From contig NZ_AULL01000018.1 in NCBI RefSeq assembly GCF_000422265.1, positions 1-64,000 of the forward strand: 64,000 nt of DNA, given 5' to 3'. This stretch comes from Kaistella palustris DSM 21579. GTDB lineage: Bacteria; Bacteroidota; Bacteroidia; Flavobacteriales; Weeksellaceae. This document shows positions 1 to 13,458 of this stretch, one piece after another. A model generated the notes under the pieces. It ran no database searches and was not told where the DNA came from. It worked only from the letters and a program-made list of their open reading frames with translations. Each line of letters begins with the position of its first letter. Within the stretch, counting starts at the first letter, position 1. The translations under genes were made by a program, and so were the position numbers.

Positions 1-30
1 AAAAAAAGTTTTAATTTTTTTCTCAAAACA

Positions 31-62
31 TTTGGTCAATTAAAAAATAGTTTATACTTTTG
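31..62 (+). promoter_or_regulatory. rRNA operon promoter (Bacteroidota type)
   Basis: A TTTG at 31-34 is followed after 20 nt by TACTTTTG at 55-62. This matches the Bacteroidota housekeeping sigma pattern (-33 TTG, -7 TAnnTTTG). It lies about 140 nt before the 16S gene, with A/T-rich DNA just upstream as in rRNA promoters. Transcription should start near 66. Confidence 0.7.
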
Positions 63-201
63 CACTCGCAATTCGGAACCAACGACAGAAAGAGTTTCCG
101 GGAACAGCGAGAAGAATAGAGATCATTGACATACATATAACAACCAAAAAAGTAAGGAAAGACATAAGCGTCAATAACTTTTAAGTGAGCCAGACAAACA
201 T

Positions 202-1720
<1,519 letters not shown>

Positions 1721-1944
1721 GAGACTCTTCTGTTAAGAGGAGTATAAACAAACAAAACGATACGCCACGGCGTATCAAGTGCTTACTTAAAAGTTAGCTT
1801 AAGTCTTTCTTTACTTCAAGGTTGCTATAATAAAATACACCCACTAGAAATTAGTACAGGGAAGAGATACAAGAGCCAGGAGGCAAGAATCAAGACAGGA
1901 AAAGTCTTGTATCTAGCATCTTGAATCTAATAGTCTAAAAAGAC

Positions 1945-2018
1945 AGTCTCGTAGCTCAGCTGGTTAGAGCGCTACACTGATAATGTAGAGGTCGGCAGTT
2001 CGAGCCTGCCCGAGACTA
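1945..2018 (+). tRNA. tRNA-Ile (GAT)
   Basis: A complete cloverleaf: acceptor AGTCTCG (1945-1951) pairs with CGAGACT (2011-2017), the anticodon GAT is at 1979-1981, and the T-arm contains TTCGAGC. The 3' CCA is not encoded. It lies in the 16S-23S spacer, the usual place for tRNA-Ile. An upstream spacer stem (GATACAAGA at 1866 with TCTTGTATC at 1905) precedes it. Confidence 0.97.
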
Positions 2019-2112
2019 CTAATAAACTAGACAGGAGACAAAAAGATAAGAGATAATAGACCATTAATAAGTCTCATGTCTCAAATCTAACAATCTCTAA
2101 GTCTAAACTAGC

Positions 2113-2189
2113 GGGGAATTAGCTCAGCTGGCTAGAGCGCCTGCCTTGCACGCAGGAGGTCAAGGGTTCGACTCCCTTATTCTCCACCA
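2113..2189 (+). tRNA. tRNA-Ala (TGC)
   Basis: Acceptor GGGGAAT (2113-2119) pairs with ATTCTCC (2179-2185). The anticodon TGC is at 2147-2149 in loop CTTGCAC, and the discriminator A2186 is followed by an encoded CCA. Its position after tRNA-Ile in the rRNA spacer is standard. Confidence 0.97.
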
Positions 2190-2247
2190 GGTTACAGAGA
2201 TGTAACAAGAACAGAAGATATTTAAAAATATAGGATTTTAACCAGTA

Positions 2248-2305
2248 GGGGTTAGAGCGTCCCGAACCATCGGGAAGGTCAAGGGTTCGATTCCCTTATT
2301 CTCCA
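2248..2305 (+). pseudogene. tRNA-Ala remnant in the rRNA spacer
   Basis: GGGG-TTAGAGCG is followed by TCCCG-AACCAT-CGGGA and then by an almost exact copy of the tRNA-Ala variable/T-arm/acceptor 3' half, ending ATTCTCCA. Compared with the intact tRNA-Ala 60 nt upstream, most of the D-arm is missing. The anticodon stem-loop is replaced by an unrelated hairpin with a 6-nt loop. It cannot form a standard tRNA, so it is read as a duplicated and decayed copy. A role in processing of the spacer is possible. Confidence 0.75.
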
Positions 2306-2679
2306 CAAACTATAGCAATATAGTGAAAACAGTTACAGCAATGTAGCGAAATGCTTCAGAAAAGAAGCCAGAACAGACGATATTTATATTTACAGATTAA
2401 GAATAAAGCCACCGAGGCGCAGTAACGGCAGACGGCAGTTACTGAAGCAGGAGCGAGACCTGGATTATTCACATTAATACGACTTTAATTTAAAAGTGAC
2501 GGAAAGAGCCAAAAACAATTTCTGTTTATTAAAGGAGTAGTAAGAACATTGATCATTGACATTAACGATAAGAACATCACAAAGAGATAACCGAGCACTT
2601 TCGAGTGCCGAGTTAATAATAAAACTAGTTCAGCACGGTTGTGCTGAACAAACTGACTTAATAAAAATATTAGGAAAGA

Positions 2680-5446
<2,767 letters not shown>

Positions 5447-5633
5447 AATACCGGCACAAACCGAAAGTGCATCAAGGTTACCTCTTTGTGAACGTTTTTA
5501 TCAATTTTTTAAATCAGACAAGAGATTTAAAGACAAAAGATCACAGACTTTAAGTCTATTATCTATCCGTCTATCATCTTAAAGTCTTTTTTAATAACAT
5601 ATACTGTACATCCTTTTGTACAAAACCAACTTT

Positions 5634-5740
<107 letters not shown>

Positions 5741-5746
5741 TTTTTT

Positions 5747-5781
5747 AAAGCTCATCAATTTATTTTGATGGGCTTTTTTTT
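5747..5781 (+). terminator. rRNA operon terminator
   Basis: Stem AAAGCTCATCAA / TTGATGGGCTTT with a 6-nt loop is followed by a run of T. Two further copies of the same hairpin follow the 5S fragments at 5893-5926 and 6013-6046. Confidence 0.85.
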
Positions 5782-5793
5782 ATGCCCGGAACT

Positions 5794-5926
5794 CAGTACA
5801 AAATAAGCGCGAACACAGAAGTTAATACGCCGCGGCGGACAATGGTACTGTCCGCCGCGGCGGAGAAGAGTAGGTCGCCGCCAGTTTTTTTTAAAGCTCA
5901 TCAATCTATTTTGATGAGCTTTTTTT
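5794..5926 (+). repeat. Truncated 5S rRNA plus terminator, copy 1
   Basis: It carries AGTACAAAATAAGCGC, the 5S internal block GAACACAGAAGTTAA (from 5811), the 5S 3' end (GAGTAGGTCGCCGCCA, ending 5883) and a copy of the terminator. The middle of the 5S gene is replaced by a long inverted repeat built on the palindrome TCCGCCGCGGCGGA, around ATGGTACTG. The 5S 5' half is absent, so this is not a functional 5S gene. Confidence 0.8.
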
Positions 5927-5939
5927 ATGCCCGAAAATC

Positions 5940-6046
5940 AGTACAAAATAAGCGCGAACACAGAAGTTAATCCGCCGCGGCGGAGAAGAGTAGGTCGCCG
6001 CCAGTTTTTTTTAAAGCTCATCAATTTATTTTGATGAGCTTTTTTT
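5940..6046 (+). repeat. Truncated 5S rRNA plus terminator, copy 2
   Basis: A second, shorter unit of the same design: AGTACAAAATAAGCGC, GAACACAGAAGTTAA (5956-5970), one palindrome TCCGCCGCGGCGGA, the 5S 3' end (to 6003) and the terminator at 6013-6046. It is near-identical to copy 1 outside the palindromic insert, so the duplication is recent. Confidence 0.8.
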
Positions 6047-6905
6047 ATGCCCGGAAATTGCCGGAGTTAAGTGCTCAAACGAAAGAGCCTTGGCTACGAG
6101 CCAAGAGCCAAGAGCAAAAAGCAAAGAGCCAACATCCTAGACTCGAAACCCTAAAACAAAAACCACCTTTTACGCACTAGTATCGGCTTGTGTGATAGCT
6201 GCAAAAAGGTTTGTCCCATAAGTTTGTTTCCGCCACGGGCAGATTTAAACTCCTCATTTATTTGATAGAGGTTTTTTTTATGCCCGGAAATCGCCGGAGC
6301 TAAGTGCCCAGATGAAAGAACCAGGAGCCTAGAGCCAACCTCCAGAAGCTAAGAGCCTGGACTGAGAAATCATAAAAAAGGCCCGTTTTCCATCTACAAC
6401 CGAACAGCCTTGTAAAACAGCCAGAATGAGCGATGGTGCGCCAACTTACCTAATTTGAAAATTGAGTTCCGAGGTTAAAGCGGAAAGTATTATAACACAG
6501 AAGTTGATCGGTAGTGTCGGAGAAAAATCCAGCAATAAAACGCTAAAAATTAAAATACACCGAAGGTTTAAAGCGCGAACCAAGATGTGGTGTAAACAGC
6601 CGTGAAACTTAACAATCTTTTATCGTTCATTTATTGAGCGTTGTTAAAAAAGTTAATTAATAAGCCAATCGTTGATGAATCAAAAACATTTTTATCGTAC
6701 TTTTATAGAATGTTTTTTATTTAAATGCGCTTTACATTTGCAAATTAACATAAAAGTAACTTGTTTTTTATAATTTATGTCCTATAGATTTCGTCCGTAA
6801 GTTTAAAGACTTTGTGTAAATCATTTATCCAGAAAACTTAGCGTCATAAAATTTGCGCCAATCCTGCGGGATTTTTTTCTGCTTTCAACCCAGAACCAGA
6901 AGCCG
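6047..6905. other. Non-coding region with decayed repeats and leader of the kinase operon
   Basis: No credible gene is seen. The first part keeps fragments of the 5S-associated unit (ATGCCCGGAAATTGCCGGAG near 6048 and 6280, and a degenerate AACACAGAAGTTGATCGG near 6497). It also holds purine-rich runs of the type AGAGCCAAGAGC (6100-6131, 6319-6362). TACATTTG at 6733-6740 fits a -7 promoter box for the operon that starts at 6906. A short hairpin AATCC-TGCG-GGATT followed by seven T lies at about 6860-6878, only 28 nt before that start codon. Confidence 0.6.
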
Positions 6906-9644
6906 ATGAAAAACCTTTTATATTTTGTGTTTGCTCTCATTACACCATTATTCTGGGCACAAAGTCTGGAAATCGATCAATTGCGCAGCCAATTAAACCG
7001 ACATACCCGGCAGGATGTGAACCGTGTCGAAATCTTGAACAAGCTCGCGTTTAATCTTGCGTTAGCACCGGAAGAAAGGGCCAAATTTGCGAATGAGGCA
7101 ATTAAGATCTCAAATAAAATCGGCGATTTGCCCGGCAAAGCGTTTGCAATTACCTCATTGGCGCTGGTTAAAGGGAGAGATGGATCATTGCAGGAGTATG
7201 CGCAACTGATAAGACAGGCTGATAAGATTGCCACTGCTTTGAACTCCGACAGGTTTTCTGCTACCTTATTTATGGTGCGGGGAATGGTCAGCGAGGATCT
7301 TCAGCAGAAACTGAAGTTTCTTTTAGTTGCGGAGAAACTGGCCTCAAAATCAAATGACCTGATCTTACAGTCGCGGGCCAATTATATGTTAGCCAATACC
7401 TACGTTACCGCCTTCAGCAATTTCGGGAAAGGTATAGATTATAATTTCCGGGCGCTGCATCTTGCCGAGAAAGCCAATGATCCAAAAAGCCTGATCACCT
7501 GTTGGGCGAGTTTAGGAAACATTTATAGTGAAATTGGAGACCGGAAAAACGCGATTTTTTACCTTAATAAAGCTGAAGAAGCCAATTCACACTTTAAGGA
7601 TCTCGGTATTGAATATCTTTTACAGAATTTTATCGGGGAGCATCATCGGATTTCAGGAAATTATCAGCAGGCGATCGGGGCGTATAACAAAGGATTGCGT
7701 GTGGGTAAGATCTTGAATATCAACAGTTCCCTTAATGAAAGTAATCTCGCGGATGTTTATACCAGCATGAATGATTTGCCTCATGCCTTCCAATACGCTT
7801 TCAGTGCTTTGAAAGGTGCAAAGGAAATCAATGACGTAGGAGGCGAAGAGTGGATTTACAGCATACTTTCGCGGGCCTATTTAAAAAATCATGACACCGA
7901 CTCGGCTGTTAAATATGCAAAGTTAGGCTTGTCTTCGGCCGAACTGTCGGGCGGTGCAGGAAACGTTCGTGACAATCTGCTCGCGTTGTCAGAAGCCTTT
8001 GCTGCAAAAAAAGACTACGAAAAAGCTTATCAAAATTACCAGCTTTATGTAAAAAACCGTGACCTTATTTCGAATGCTGAAGTCCGTAACAGGACTGCGG
8101 TTGAACAGTTTACCTATAATGTCGCAAAAAAGCAGGCGCAGATCAAAGTGCTCAGTGTAGAAAAAAGACTTCAGCAAAATTTGCTGCTGGGTGCAGCGGG
8201 ACTTCTTGTCCTTTTAGGTGTAGTAGCTGTCCTCCTTTTTCATAACAACCGGCAGAAACAGAAAGCGAACAGCCGGCTGGAAGGGCAGCGGAATGAGATC
8301 AAGGAAAAAGCAAAAGCACTCTCGGACCAGAAGGACAATGTGGAATTGCTGAATGAGATCGGCCGTAATATAACCTCGTCGCTTTCCATAGAAACAGTGA
8401 TCGGTACAGTATATAAAAATGTAAACCTGCTGATGGACGCGCGCATTTTTGGGATCGGTATTTATAATCCTGAAAAGCAGAGCATCGAGTTTCCTTCAAC
8501 CTATAGAAACGGTAAACCCTTACCTTTTTACTCAAACTCTATTCATGACCAAAAACGGTTTGGCGCAGTGTGCTTCAGGGAAAACCGGGAAATAATTTTA
8601 AATGATCTGGACCATAAATATAAAGATTACCGGCAGGAATTAGGTGCAGTTGGAGAAGAAGAACAGGCTCAATCGGTTATTTTTCTGCCACTTACGCTGA
8701 AAGACAGGAAATTAGGCGTGATCACCGTACAGAGTTTCAGTGATCAACAGTATTCCGAATATCAGTTATTTATGCTACGGAATATTGCCATTTACACGGC
8801 AATCGCTTTAGACAATGCCGAATCCTACACCGAATTAAAAGATACAATATCCACTTTAAAACAAACCCAGCGGCAGCTCGTTCAGGCGGAGAAAATGGCG
8901 AGTCTGGGAGAACTTACGGCCGGTATTGCCCATGAAATACAGAATCCGCTCAACTTTGTAAATAATTTTTCCGAAGTGAGTGCGGAATTAATTGATGAAA
9001 TGAATGAGGAGTTGGAGAACGGTGAACTTAGTGAAGCCAAAAAAATTGCGGCGGATGTAAAGGATAATCTTGCAAAGATCAACAACCATGGCAAACGTGC
9101 CGATGCGATTGTAAAAGCAATGCTGCAGCACTCACGGAGTTCAAAAGGTATCTTCGAAAGTACAGATATAAACGCCCTTTGCGACGAATATCTGCGCCTG
9201 AGTTACCATGGTCTGCGTGCGAAAAATAAAGGTTTTAATGCTACAATTCTTACGGATTTTGATCCCGGCATTGGCAAGGTTTTGATTATTCCGCAGGATT
9301 TTGGGCGTGTCATTTTAAATTTGCTGACCAATGCTTTTTATGCAGTTGACGAAAAAGCGAAGACCGCAGACAATACGTACGAACCTACGGTTTCTGTTTC
9401 CTCTGCGACGCGGGACGGTAAAATATTTATCGCGGTTTCCGATAATGGAAACGGCATTTCGCCGGAGTTACAGGAAAAGATCTTCCAGCCGTTTTTTACA
9501 ACCAAACCTTCAGGCAAAGGAACAGGTTTAGGACTCTCCATGAGTTTTGAAATTATTACCAAAGGCCATCACGGTGAACTGAAAGTTAAATCTAAAGAGA
9601 ACGAGGGTACAACTTTCACCATTATTATTGATTCAAAAAAATAA
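6906..9644 (+). CDS. TPR-GAF sensor histidine kinase
   Basis: A 912-aa kinase expected to sit in the inner membrane with a periplasmic sensor. A signal peptide (residues 1-19) is followed by several TPR-like repeats (about 20-410), a transmembrane helix (about 425-446) and a short coiled coil. A GAF domain spans about 480-640. A HisKA-type helix then carries the phospho-acceptor His676 (motif AHEIQNPLN), and the HATPase has its N box near 801, DNGNGI near 846 and GKGTGLGLS near 872. The next gene starts 7 nt downstream and encodes a receiver, so the phosphoryl group probably passes to it and to the following receiver-cyclase. The ligand is unknown. Confidence 0.9.
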   Translation: MKNLLYFVFALITPLFWAQSLEIDQLRSQLNRHTRQDVNRVEILNKLAFNLALAPEERAKFANEAIKISNKIGDLPGKAFAITSLALVKGRDGSLQEYAQLIRQADKIATALNSDRFSATLFMVRGMVSEDLQQKLKFLLVAEKLASKSNDLILQSRANYMLANTYVTAFSNFGKGIDYNFRALHLAEKANDPKSLITCWASLGNIYSEIGDRKNAIFYLNKAEEANSHFKDLGIEYLLQNFIGEHHRISGNYQQAIGAYNKGLRVGKILNINSSLNESNLADVYTSMNDLPHAFQYAFSALKGAKEINDVGGEEWIYSILSRAYLKNHDTDSAVKYAKLGLSSAELSGGAGNVRDNLLALSEAFAAKKDYEKAYQNYQLYVKNRDLISNAEVRNRTAVEQFTYNVAKKQAQIKVLSVEKRLQQNLLLGAAGLLVLLGVVAVLLFHNNRQKQKANSRLEGQRNEIKEKAKALSDQKDNVELLNEIGRNITSSLSIETVIGTVYKNVNLLMDARIFGIGIYNPEKQSIEFPSTYRNGKPLPFYSNSIHDQKRFGAVCFRENREIILNDLDHKYKDYRQELGAVGEEEQAQSVIFLPLTLKDRKLGVITVQSFSDQQYSEYQLFMLRNIAIYTAIALDNAESYTELKDTISTLKQTQRQLVQAEKMASLGELTAGIAHEIQNPLNFVNNFSEVSAELIDEMNEELENGELSEAKKIAADVKDNLAKINNHGKRADAIVKAMLQHSRSSKGIFESTDINALCDEYLRLSYHGLRAKNKGFNATILTDFDPGIGKVLIIPQDFGRVILNLLTNAFYAVDEKAKTADNTYEPTVSVSSATRDGKIFIAVSDNGNGISPELQEKIFQPFFTTKPSGKGTGLGLSMSFEIITKGHHGELKVKSKENEGTTFTIIIDSKK

Positions 9645-9651
9645 ATGATCC

Positions 9652-10029
9652 ATGAGAATTTTAGTAGTAGATGATGAATCGGATTTACAAAGTCTATTTG
9701 AACAGCGTTTCCGCCGGGAAATTAAAAATCATGAAGTGGACCTGGAGTTCGCCTTTTCCGGTGAAGAGGCTTTACAGTACATCAATTCACACGGTCAGGA
9801 AGCAGTTTTGATATTGTCGGATATCAACATGCCGGGAATGAGCGGTTTGGAACTGCTGAAAAACATTAAAGAGAATCACAGTCGGGCTGTACCTGTGGTG
9901 ATGATGGTCACTGCGTATGGCGACGAAAAAAATCATGAACAGGCCCGTCTCTTGGGCGCAGATGATTTCCTGACCAAACCGCTCGATTTCGAAGCTTTAA
10001 AACACAAACTGAAAAAATATTTACCATGA
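9652..10029 (+). CDS. Single-domain response regulator
   Basis: A 125-aa stand-alone receiver. The acidic pair DD near residue 7 and phospho-acceptor Asp57 (SDINMPGMSG) are present, with the T/K switch residues (TAYGD, LTKPLDF) toward the C-terminus. There is no output domain, so it probably acts as a phosphate relay or sink, or through protein contacts. It begins 7 nt after the kinase and overlaps the next gene by 4 nt (ATGA type), which indicates translational coupling. Confidence 0.93.
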   Translation: MRILVVDDESDLQSLFEQRFRREIKNHEVDLEFAFSGEEALQYINSHGQEAVLILSDINMPGMSGLELLKNIKENHSRAVPVVMMVTAYGDEKNHEQARLLGADDFLTKPLDFEALKHKLKKYLP

Positions 10030-11057
10030 CCAAAATTTTAGTAGTTGATGATGAGCCCGATCTGGAAATCCTGATCCGTCAGAAATTCCGCCAGAAAATC
10101 CGAACACAGTCTTACGACTTTCTTTTTGCGGAAAACGGCAAAGCTGCGCTTGAAAAAATTCAGGCAACACCCGACATTGATCTGCTGCTGTGCGATATCA
10201 ACATGCCGGTCATGGATGGACTTACGCTGCTCTCGAAAACGGGTGAGCTGTATCCGCTCATCAGAACGGTCATGGTTTCTGCTTATGGCGATATGGAAAA
10301 TATCAGGACCGCTATGAATTCGGGGGCTTTCGATTTCGTTACGAAACCTGTGGATTTCGATGACCTTGACCGCACTATTGAGAAAACCATCCGACAGGTC
10401 ATGCAGTTGAAAACGACTTTGAAAGCCATTAAAGAAAATAATATTCTGAAAATGTATGTCGATAAAAATGTACTGAGTTTTATGGAAACGCGCGAGTACG
10501 AATCATCACTTACAGCCAATGAAACCATAGAAGCGACAGTGATCTTCATCGATATCTGCGGCTTTACCGCCATCAGCGAAAGCGAAATGCCGGATACTGT
10601 GGTAAAACTCCTCAATGATTATTTTGACGTAATGGCTCAGGAAATTATTGCCCAGAACGGGACCATCGATAAATTTATCGGCGACTGCGTGATGGCTGTG
10701 TTTACCGGCGATTTTCATCTGGACCGCGCGATCGAGGCAAGTATTTTTATCCGCAACCATTTCAGTAAACTGCCTTCGCAAAAAGACTTTTTACCGTCAG
10801 TTTCTATAGGTATCAACTGCGGCGAAATGATTTCAGGAAATATCGGTTCGGCGAAATTGAAAAGGCTCGATTTTACAGTTATCGGTGATACAGTCAATAC
10901 TGCGCAGCGTTTTCAGAGTGTTGCCGGAGTTGGCCAGATCCTGATTTCTGAAGCCGCTTTTGAACAGGTGAAAGATTCATTTATTTGCCGCCGGATAGGA
11001 CCGGTCTCACTAAAGAATAAGGCAGGACAGATGACTGTATTTGAAGTGCTCAGCTAA
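10026..11057 (+). CDS. Response regulator with class III adenylate cyclase output
   Basis: A 343-aa protein with an N-terminal receiver (phospho-acceptor Asp57 in CDINMPVMDG) and a C-terminal class III nucleotidyl cyclase domain (about 165-343). Metal-binding Asp176 (FIDICGF) and Asp220 (IGDCVMAVF) are present. So are the adenine-selecting pair Lys216 and Asp282, and the transition-state residues Asn291 and Arg295 (DTVNTAQR). The complete set predicts an active adenylate cyclase controlled by phosphorylation. It would convert ATP to cAMP in the cytoplasm under the control of the upstream kinase. Confidence 0.93.
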   Translation: MTKILVVDDEPDLEILIRQKFRQKIRTQSYDFLFAENGKAALEKIQATPDIDLLLCDINMPVMDGLTLLSKTGELYPLIRTVMVSAYGDMENIRTAMNSGAFDFVTKPVDFDDLDRTIEKTIRQVMQLKTTLKAIKENNILKMYVDKNVLSFMETREYESSLTANETIEATVIFIDICGFTAISESEMPDTVVKLLNDYFDVMAQEIIAQNGTIDKFIGDCVMAVFTGDFHLDRAIEASIFIRNHFSKLPSQKDFLPSVSIGINCGEMISGNIGSAKLKRLDFTVIGDTVNTAQRFQSVAGVGQILISEAAFEQVKDSFICRRIGPVSLKNKAGQMTVFEVLS

Positions 11058-11066
11058 AATGGTGTT

Positions 11067-12518
11067 ATGAATTACGATTTGCTTTATCCCTTTGTGTGCA
11101 CCACTATCGAAAAAAATATTCCTGCGCACTTTACATACCACGACTTACAGCACACGCTGTCGGTCATCGAAAACGCGATGCAGATCGCTGATGCAGAAGA
11201 AATCTCCGAACAGGAGCGGATCCTTTTAAAAACCGCCGCCCTGCTGCACGACGTTGGTTTTATTGAAAATCCACTGAATCATGAAGCCGAAAGCTGCACC
11301 TTTGCAAAGAAACATTTGCCACGTTTCGGTTATTCTCACGCGGAAATTGAGCGGATCTGCACAATGATCATGGCGACAAAACTGCCACAATCTCCCACAG
11401 ATCAGCTTAGTGAGATCCTTTGCGATGCCGATCTTTATTATTTGGGCTCAGGTGATTACGCGGCTTTCTCGGCGCTGCTTTTCTCCGAATTTAAAGCTAT
11501 GGGCATCATTAAAACCGACGAGCTCTGGCATCAGCGCCAAATCGAGTTTCTGCGTGAGCACCGCTATTTCCGGCGCAGTGTGCAGCAGGAAAGGGACGAA
11601 CTCAAAAACCGAAACAAGCAGCTTCTGGAAAGAAACAAACCTGCGGCTTCCAAGCGTCTGAAATTTGCCGGACATCTGCACGATTTTCTTTCCGCTTTCT
11701 TTGGAATTATTGTCGCAGCTTTTGCATTAAAATCTTTCCTGGTGCCCAATCATTTTTTTGATGGTGGCGTGACCGGCTTATCGCTGCTGATCCATGAGAT
11801 TTACCACGCCAATTTAGCCGTGACTATTTTACTTCTCAATCTGCCTTTGGTTATGTTGAGTTTTTTCACGGTGAGCAGAAACTTTGCGGTAAAGATGTTG
11901 TTCAGCGTTATTTTTCTTGGACTTTCATTATGGTTGCTCCCTACATTTAATATCACGCATGATAAGCTGATCGTGGCCGTTTTCGGCGGTGCTTTTCTGG
12001 GTATTGGCGTCGGTTTGGTGATGCGTGCCGGTGCGGCGCTTGACGGCATCGAAGTCTTAGCGCTGTATACACTGAAAAAAACCTCATTTACCATAACAGA
12101 AATTATCCTGGGACTGAATATTTTGATTTTCAGCGTGGCGGCTTTTAAATTTGGAGTCGAAACTTCGCTTTATTCCGTGCTTACGTATTTTTCGGCCACC
12201 CGCGCGATCGATTATGTGGTGGAAGGAATCCAGGCGTACACCGGCGTGACCATTATTTCAGCAAAAAGCGAGGAAATCAAATACAGCCTTGTGAACACGC
12301 TGGGGCGCGGCATCACCGTCTATAAAGGTGAGCGCGGCTTTCTGCCCGGGAAATTCGATGTAAGTGTAGACTGCGATATTATCTATACCGTGATTACACG
12401 TCTGGAACTGCGCAAACTTAAAAATGTGGTTTACAGTATTGATCCCATAGCTTTTGTTTTCGCAAACACCATCCGCGAAGCGGCGGGCGGTATCTTGAAA
12501 AGACGCGCGAAACATTAG
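11067..12518 (+). CDS. HD-domain / YitT-like membrane fusion protein
   Basis: A 483-aa fusion. Residues 1-200 form an HD domain with His29, the His61-Asp62 doublet (LLHDVGF) and a later Asp (CDAD, 120-122), as in metal-dependent phosphohydrolases. Residues about 206-400 hold several hydrophobic helices of the YitT (DUF161) membrane family. The C-terminus (about 415-475) matches the DUF2179 domain usually attached to YitT. It starts 9 nt after the adenylate cyclase gene, so a role in breaking down or responding to a cyclic nucleotide is an attractive inference. The HD substrate and the transported molecule are unknown. Confidence 0.85.
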   Translation: MNYDLLYPFVCTTIEKNIPAHFTYHDLQHTLSVIENAMQIADAEEISEQERILLKTAALLHDVGFIENPLNHEAESCTFAKKHLPRFGYSHAEIERICTMIMATKLPQSPTDQLSEILCDADLYYLGSGDYAAFSALLFSEFKAMGIIKTDELWHQRQIEFLREHRYFRRSVQQERDELKNRNKQLLERNKPAASKRLKFAGHLHDFLSAFFGIIVAAFALKSFLVPNHFFDGGVTGLSLLIHEIYHANLAVTILLLNLPLVMLSFFTVSRNFAVKMLFSVIFLGLSLWLLPTFNITHDKLIVAVFGGAFLGIGVGLVMRAGAALDGIEVLALYTLKKTSFTITEIILGLNILIFSVAAFKFGVETSLYSVLTYFSATRAIDYVVEGIQAYTGVTIISAKSEEIKYSLVNTLGRGITVYKGERGFLPGKFDVSVDCDIIYTVITRLELRKLKNVVYSIDPIAFVFANTIREAAGGILKRRAKH

Positions 12519-12570
12519 TGATGTTCACACCAACGCATTCAGTAAGTTCAGCTTTAGAAAAGAACACGGT

Positions 12571-12600
12571 AAAACAGGCAATGGTAATACTGCCTGTTTT
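12571..12600. terminator. Bidirectional terminator
   Basis: AAAACAGGCA and TGCCTGTTTT form a perfect 10-bp stem with a 10-nt loop. It sits between the convergent HD-YitT gene and the minus-strand lipoprotein gene and ends in T-runs on both strands. Confidence 0.8.
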
Positions 12601-12638
12601 AAATATAGGGAAATGCAGAAATTATACTTTTAATCCGC

Positions 12639-13010
12639 TTATCTGGAATTACCGGAGGCGCCATTCTTACTTATATCGCCATTATTATTGATCATCATTC
12701 CCTCAGTCATCTTGGTAACGGTGCCATCACGGTGAATAATTCTCCCGTCAGCCTTTAATTTATCGCCATTTTCGAAGGTGATATCTTCTTTTAATGGCGT
12801 CATATTTCCATCGGAAACAGTGTATAGACTTCCGTTTCGCATAAGAACGCCACGGCCGGCTTCCGTACCTGTCGGCGTTGGAGACATCATTATTTCCCTA
12901 TTTGGAGCGGGCGGCGGCGGTGATGGAGCGGGTGAACCCAACAGCGCGCTGTGACTGTTGCAACTGCTCATAGCTACAACTGCAATAATTGCAATTACTG
13001 ATTTTTTCAT
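12639..13010 (-). CDS. DUF6799-like small lipoprotein
   Basis: A 123-aa protein. The lipobox MSSC places the modified cysteine at residue 17, followed by a Pro-rich linker (PAPSPPPPAPNRE). The C-terminal part carries the repeated pattern (RNGSLYTVSDGNMTPL, NGDKLKADGRI, RDGTVTKMTEGM) seen in DUF6799 proteins of Bacteroidota. It is predicted to be an envelope lipoprotein of unknown function. The family name is from memory of the motif pattern. Confidence 0.7.
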   Translation of the reverse strand: MKKSVIAIIAVVAMSSCNSHSALLGSPAPSPPPPAPNREIMMSPTPTGTEAGRGVLMRNGSLYTVSDGNMTPLKEDITFENGDKLKADGRIIHRDGTVTKMTEGMMINNNGDISKNGASGNSR

Positions 13011-13458
13011 CGTGTTTAAATTTAATTGGTAATGCTAAATTAGTTAAAATATTAAACCAAAAATATATTTAAATGCAAATTAATTCAGTACGAATAAGTG
13101 ATTTGTAAAAAGTTCGGCGTCATTAATTAAAAGTCTCATCTAAATTAGACATCGACTTTTAAATTAAAGATAAAACTGTGCGTACTTAAACGCCTCATGT
13201 TCATGCTAAATTTGTGGAAAGTCCCGGTTGTTCAACATGTCATTTTGTTGCCTGAAATTCACTTTTTACTTTTGGCTGTTAGTATAAGTCAGACGGATCG
13301 CTGTGCTTTATTTGGAGTTTATGAAAGGCTGAACCAGATTTGCGGAATTTAAAAATATGGGCAGATAAAAACGCCCATTTTAATTCTCATGAGTGTAGCG
13401 CTTCATATTTTGCTTAAATTTAAGGATTATAAATTCTTTACAGAAAAAATTCAATTTT
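13011..13458. other. Intergenic region, no gene seen
   Basis: A/T-rich DNA between a minus-strand and a plus-strand gene. A hairpin-like pair (ATGGGC at 13357 with GCCCAT at 13373) is present, but no coding frame with a plausible start could be supported. Confidence 0.5.

Noticed and set aside
5782-5970. Open frame across the 5S fragments
   Set aside because: It is built from rRNA fragments and palindromes on repeated DNA; not a plausible protein.
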